From Streptomyces diastaticus subsp. diastaticus (GTDB taxonomy: Bacteria; Actinomycetota; Actinomycetes; Streptomycetales; Streptomycetaceae), in assembly GCF_011170125.1 (NCBI RefSeq), contig NZ_BLLN01000005.1, forward strand, positions 1,054,001 to 1,118,000: a DNA stretch of 64,000 nucleotides. Reading direction: 5' to 3'. Positions 62,068 through 64,000 of this stretch are shown one piece after another. Made by a program: the position numbers and the translations under genes. The notes under the pieces are model-generated. The model was not told the origin of the DNA and did not search any database. It saw nothing but the letters and a program-made list of their open reading frames with translations. Each line of letters starts with the position of its first letter. Within the stretch, counting starts at the first letter, position 1.

Positions 62068-62718
62068 GACTCCGGGTGCCTGAGGCGGGACGGGGACGGG
62101 GGGCGCCGGCCCGCACGGCTTCCCTCGGGGAGGGAGACGGGGGGCCGCGACCGTGCCGCCGCCCGCGCCCCGGTCGGGGAGGGGGAGACGCGAGGCGTGC
62201 GACCGGTCCGCTCTGCGCGTGCCCGGCCACCCCGAGAGGAAACCGCCCGCCACGGGTGCCGCTCCCGGACGAGTTCGGCCTGGTCGGCCCCGTCGCGGCG
62301 GAGCAGGTGGTCGGCGAAGGGGGCGAGACCGGCCTCGTGCCGGGCCCCCAGGTGTTCCGGGCAGACGCCTCGGCGGGCCTCCGTGGTCTGGTCGGGCACC
62401 TCCTTCCCGCGCACGGTGAGATGAAACACAGGGACGCGGTGTTCGTCGCCGTCGCCCTGTCGGCCACCGGCCGCCGTGAACGCCTCGCCACAGCCGTCGC
62501 CGCCCGGCCGCCCCGTCGCCCGCCGACTCGGCGGGCCCGGCGCGGAGGCGGAGTCGCCGGAGCAGAGCGAGGAGTCGCTCGCCGCCTGACCGCCGCCGCT
62601 CCCCCGCGCCCGCGCCCGCGCCCCGCCGAGCCTGCCCGGGCGGGGCGCAGCAGGTCCCCGGGGCCGTGACCGTGCCCCGGGTGAAAGACTGGCCGGGCAC
62701 CAGACACACGGAGGAACG
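62068..62718. other. Intergenic region with coding-like stretch of unknown origin
   Basis: The plus-strand frame across about 62257-62490 has over 85% G/C third positions and a normal protein composition (PLPDEFGLVGPVAAEQVVGEG; GLVGHLLPAHGEMKHRDAVF), but no start with ribosome site or recognisable family. It may be a gene remnant. The rest shows nothing clear apart from the promoter of the phosphotransferase. Confidence 0.4.
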
Positions 62719-63579
62719 ATGGACGAGCCCCAGGCCAGATCCGTACTGGCCGCCGCCGGCCTCTCGACCCCCGCCGAGGAGGCGACCCTGCTGGCCTTCG
62801 GCGAGAACGCCGTCTTCGCCTTCGGCGACGTCGTGGCCAAGGTGGGCCGCGCGCCCGAACTCCTCGAACGCGCCCGCCGCGAACTGCGGATCGCCGTCTG
62901 GCTCCAGGAGCGGGGCGTCCCCGCCGTCCGCGCCGTACAGCCCGAACCGCTGCTGGTCGACGGCCACCCCGTCACCCTCTGGCGCCGCCTCTGCGAACCG
63001 GTGCGCCCGGCCGCCCCCGCCGACCTCGCGGCGCTGCTCCGCCAGGTGCACGCCCTGGACCCGCCGCCCTTCGGGCTGCCGCGCCGGGAACTCCTCGGCG
63101 GCGTCGAGCGCTGGCTGCGGCTGGCGGGCGACGCCATCGACCCGGCCGACGCCGACTACCTCCGCGAGCGCCGGGACGGCTTCGCCGCCGCCGCGTCCTC
63201 GCTCGTCCCGCTTCTGCCGCCCGGCCCGATCCACGGCGACGCCCTGCCGCGCAACGTGCACATCGGCCCCGAGGGCCCGGTCCTCACCGACCTGGAGACC
63301 TTCTCCTCGGACCTGCGCGAACACGACCTGGTGGTCCTGGCCCTCTCCCGCGACCGGTACGGCCTCCCGGACGAGGAGTACCGGCGTTTCACCTCGGTCT
63401 ACGGCTGGGACGTGCGGGAGTGGGACGGCTGCGCCGTGCTGCGCGGCGCCCGTGAGACGGCCAGCTGCGCCTGGGTCTCCCAGCACGCCCCGGGCAACCC
63501 CAAGGCGCTGGCCGAGTTCCGCCGCCGGGTCGCCTCGCTGCGCGACGGCGACACCGAGGTCCGCTGGCACCCCTTCTGA
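62719..63579 (+). CDS. Aminoglycoside phosphotransferase-like (APH family) protein
   Basis: A 286-residue kinase-like protein. The nucleotide lobe has AFGDVVAKVGRAPELLERARRELRIAVWL, and the catalytic motif is IHGDALPRNVHIG (HGDxxxxN), followed by TDLETFSSDLREHDLVVL in place of the usual D(F/W)E(D) metal site. The length fits APH-type small-molecule kinases. No resistance role is shown. ATG at 62719 follows GGAGGAACG. Confidence 0.88.
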   Translation: MDEPQARSVLAAAGLSTPAEEATLLAFGENAVFAFGDVVAKVGRAPELLERARRELRIAVWLQERGVPAVRAVQPEPLLVDGHPVTLWRRLCEPVRPAAPADLAALLRQVHALDPPPFGLPRRELLGGVERWLRLAGDAIDPADADYLRERRDGFAAAASSLVPLLPPGPIHGDALPRNVHIGPEGPVLTDLETFSSDLREHDLVVLALSRDRYGLPDEEYRRFTSVYGWDVREWDGCAVLRGARETASCAWVSQHAPGNPKALAEFRRRVASLRDGDTEVRWHPF

Positions 63580-63614
63580 CGCCGGCCTCGCCACGCGGGG
63601 CCGACCCCGGCCGC

Positions 63615-64000
63615 TCAGGCGGCCTCGGCGTGCAGCGGCCAGCTTCCGTCGACCACCGCCCCCGCCTCCCCCTTGCGCCGCAGGTACGCTTGGAAGTCGG
63701 CGGCCCGCTCGGCGGCCCAGCCGATCTGCCGCTCGTGCAGCGCGGCGGGCCCGAGGGCGGCGACCTTGGGGTGGCGCAGGGCTATCGCCCGGGCCAGCCG
63801 GGCCGCCGCCAGGGCGTCGGCGGCGGCGTCGTGGGCGGCCGCCAGCTCCACGCCGTACTCGGCGCAGACCGTCGACAGGCGGCGACTGCCCCGGCGGTAG
63901 CGGTCTACGGCGCGGTCCACGGTGAGCGGGTCGATCACCGGGCCCAGGGGCGCCCCGCCCAGCCGCTCGGTGAGCGAGGGCAGGTCGTGGCGGCGCAGTT
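63615..64000 (-). CDS. 3'-5' exonuclease, DnaQ-like, C-terminal part
   Basis: The gene is cut by the window edge; about 128 residues remain. LRRHDLPSLTERLGG, VIDPLTVDRAVDRYRRGSRRLSTVCAEYGVELAAAHDAAADALAAARLARAIA and the tail WAAERAADFQAYLRRKGEAGAVVDGSWPL match the last two exonuclease motifs (AHDAxxDA) of DEDDh enzymes. The Streptomyces family members are about 240 residues. Its stop is 36 bases from the convergent phosphotransferase stop. Confidence 0.88.
   Translation of the reverse strand, partial: LRRHDLPSLTERLGGAPLGPVIDPLTVDRAVDRYRRGSRRLSTVCAEYGVELAAAHDAAADALAAARLARAIALRHPKVAALGPAALHERQIGWAAERAADFQAYLRRKGEAGAVVDGSWPLHAEAA

Overview
The window is chromosomal DNA of a high-GC actinomycete, almost certainly a Streptomyces. 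GC is well above 70%, codon third positions are almost always G or C, GTG and TTG starts are common, and the gene families are typical of that genus (DUF456, DUF2795, DUF6343, DUF6197, LitR/LitS, MASE1, a Cys-ending leader peptide before the sulfite reductase). About 50 genes are supported. I saw no tRNA, rRNA, CRISPR array, transposase or prophage, so this reads as ordinary chromosome with a few decayed spots.

Region by region. 1-8.6 kb holds housekeeping and small genes: a partial disordered protein, a TrmB/LuxR-type regulator, DUF456, a DNA alkyl-transferase, RsgA, a badly decayed CYP152-like P450 pseudogene, DUF2795, DUF6343 and a tyrosine phosphatase. 8.8-13.3 kb has lipoamide dehydrogenase and a coupled SpoIIE-type phosphatase/MASE1 membrane-sensor pair. 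13.3-18.9 kb is a light-response module: an ECF sigma factor (LitS-like) divergent from a B12-binding MerR photoreceptor (LitR/CarH-like), with photolyase and an NAD(P)-binding/DUF2867 protein in one operon, and a MarR regulator. The carotenoid genes usually linked to lit genes are absent. 19.2-24.5 kb has an MMPL exporter behind a perfect palindrome, then a cobalamin riboswitch driving a BtuFCD-like ABC importer.

24.8-34.4 kb contains a SpoIIE phosphatase and a three-gene minus-strand cluster: an NfeD-like membrane OB-fold protein, a flotillin-like SPFH protein and a 1,640-residue coiled-coil AAA+ ATPase. I consider this the best candidate for an under-described system here, probably a membrane microdomain or stress machine. 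34.7-46.5 kb is mixed metabolism and regulation: PucR-type regulator, EEP phosphatase, homocysteine methyltransferase, VOC protein, AraC regulator, YihY, AidB-like acyl-CoA dehydrogenase, a quinone oxidoreductase/TetR pair around two operator dyads, a GAF regulator and a GNAT enzyme.

46.7-56.5 kb is a complete assimilatory sulfur operon: a Cys-containing leader peptide, sulfite reductase, a CysX-like zinc-ribbon protein, CysH, CysC, CysD, CysN, a possible small ORF, an SsuABC-type sulfonate importer and a sirohydrochlorin chelatase that would supply siroheme to the sulfite reductase. 57-64 kb has a methyltransferase, glutathione peroxidase, a secreted subtilisin-like protease, a DUF6197 protein, an MscS channel, an APH-like phosphotransferase and a partial DnaQ-type exonuclease. 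Two intergenic regions (44.2-44.3 kb and 56.5-56.9 kb) carry multiple copies of an AGCCCGNCCGGCGCTTGAGG-type repeat, in both orientations in the second cluster.
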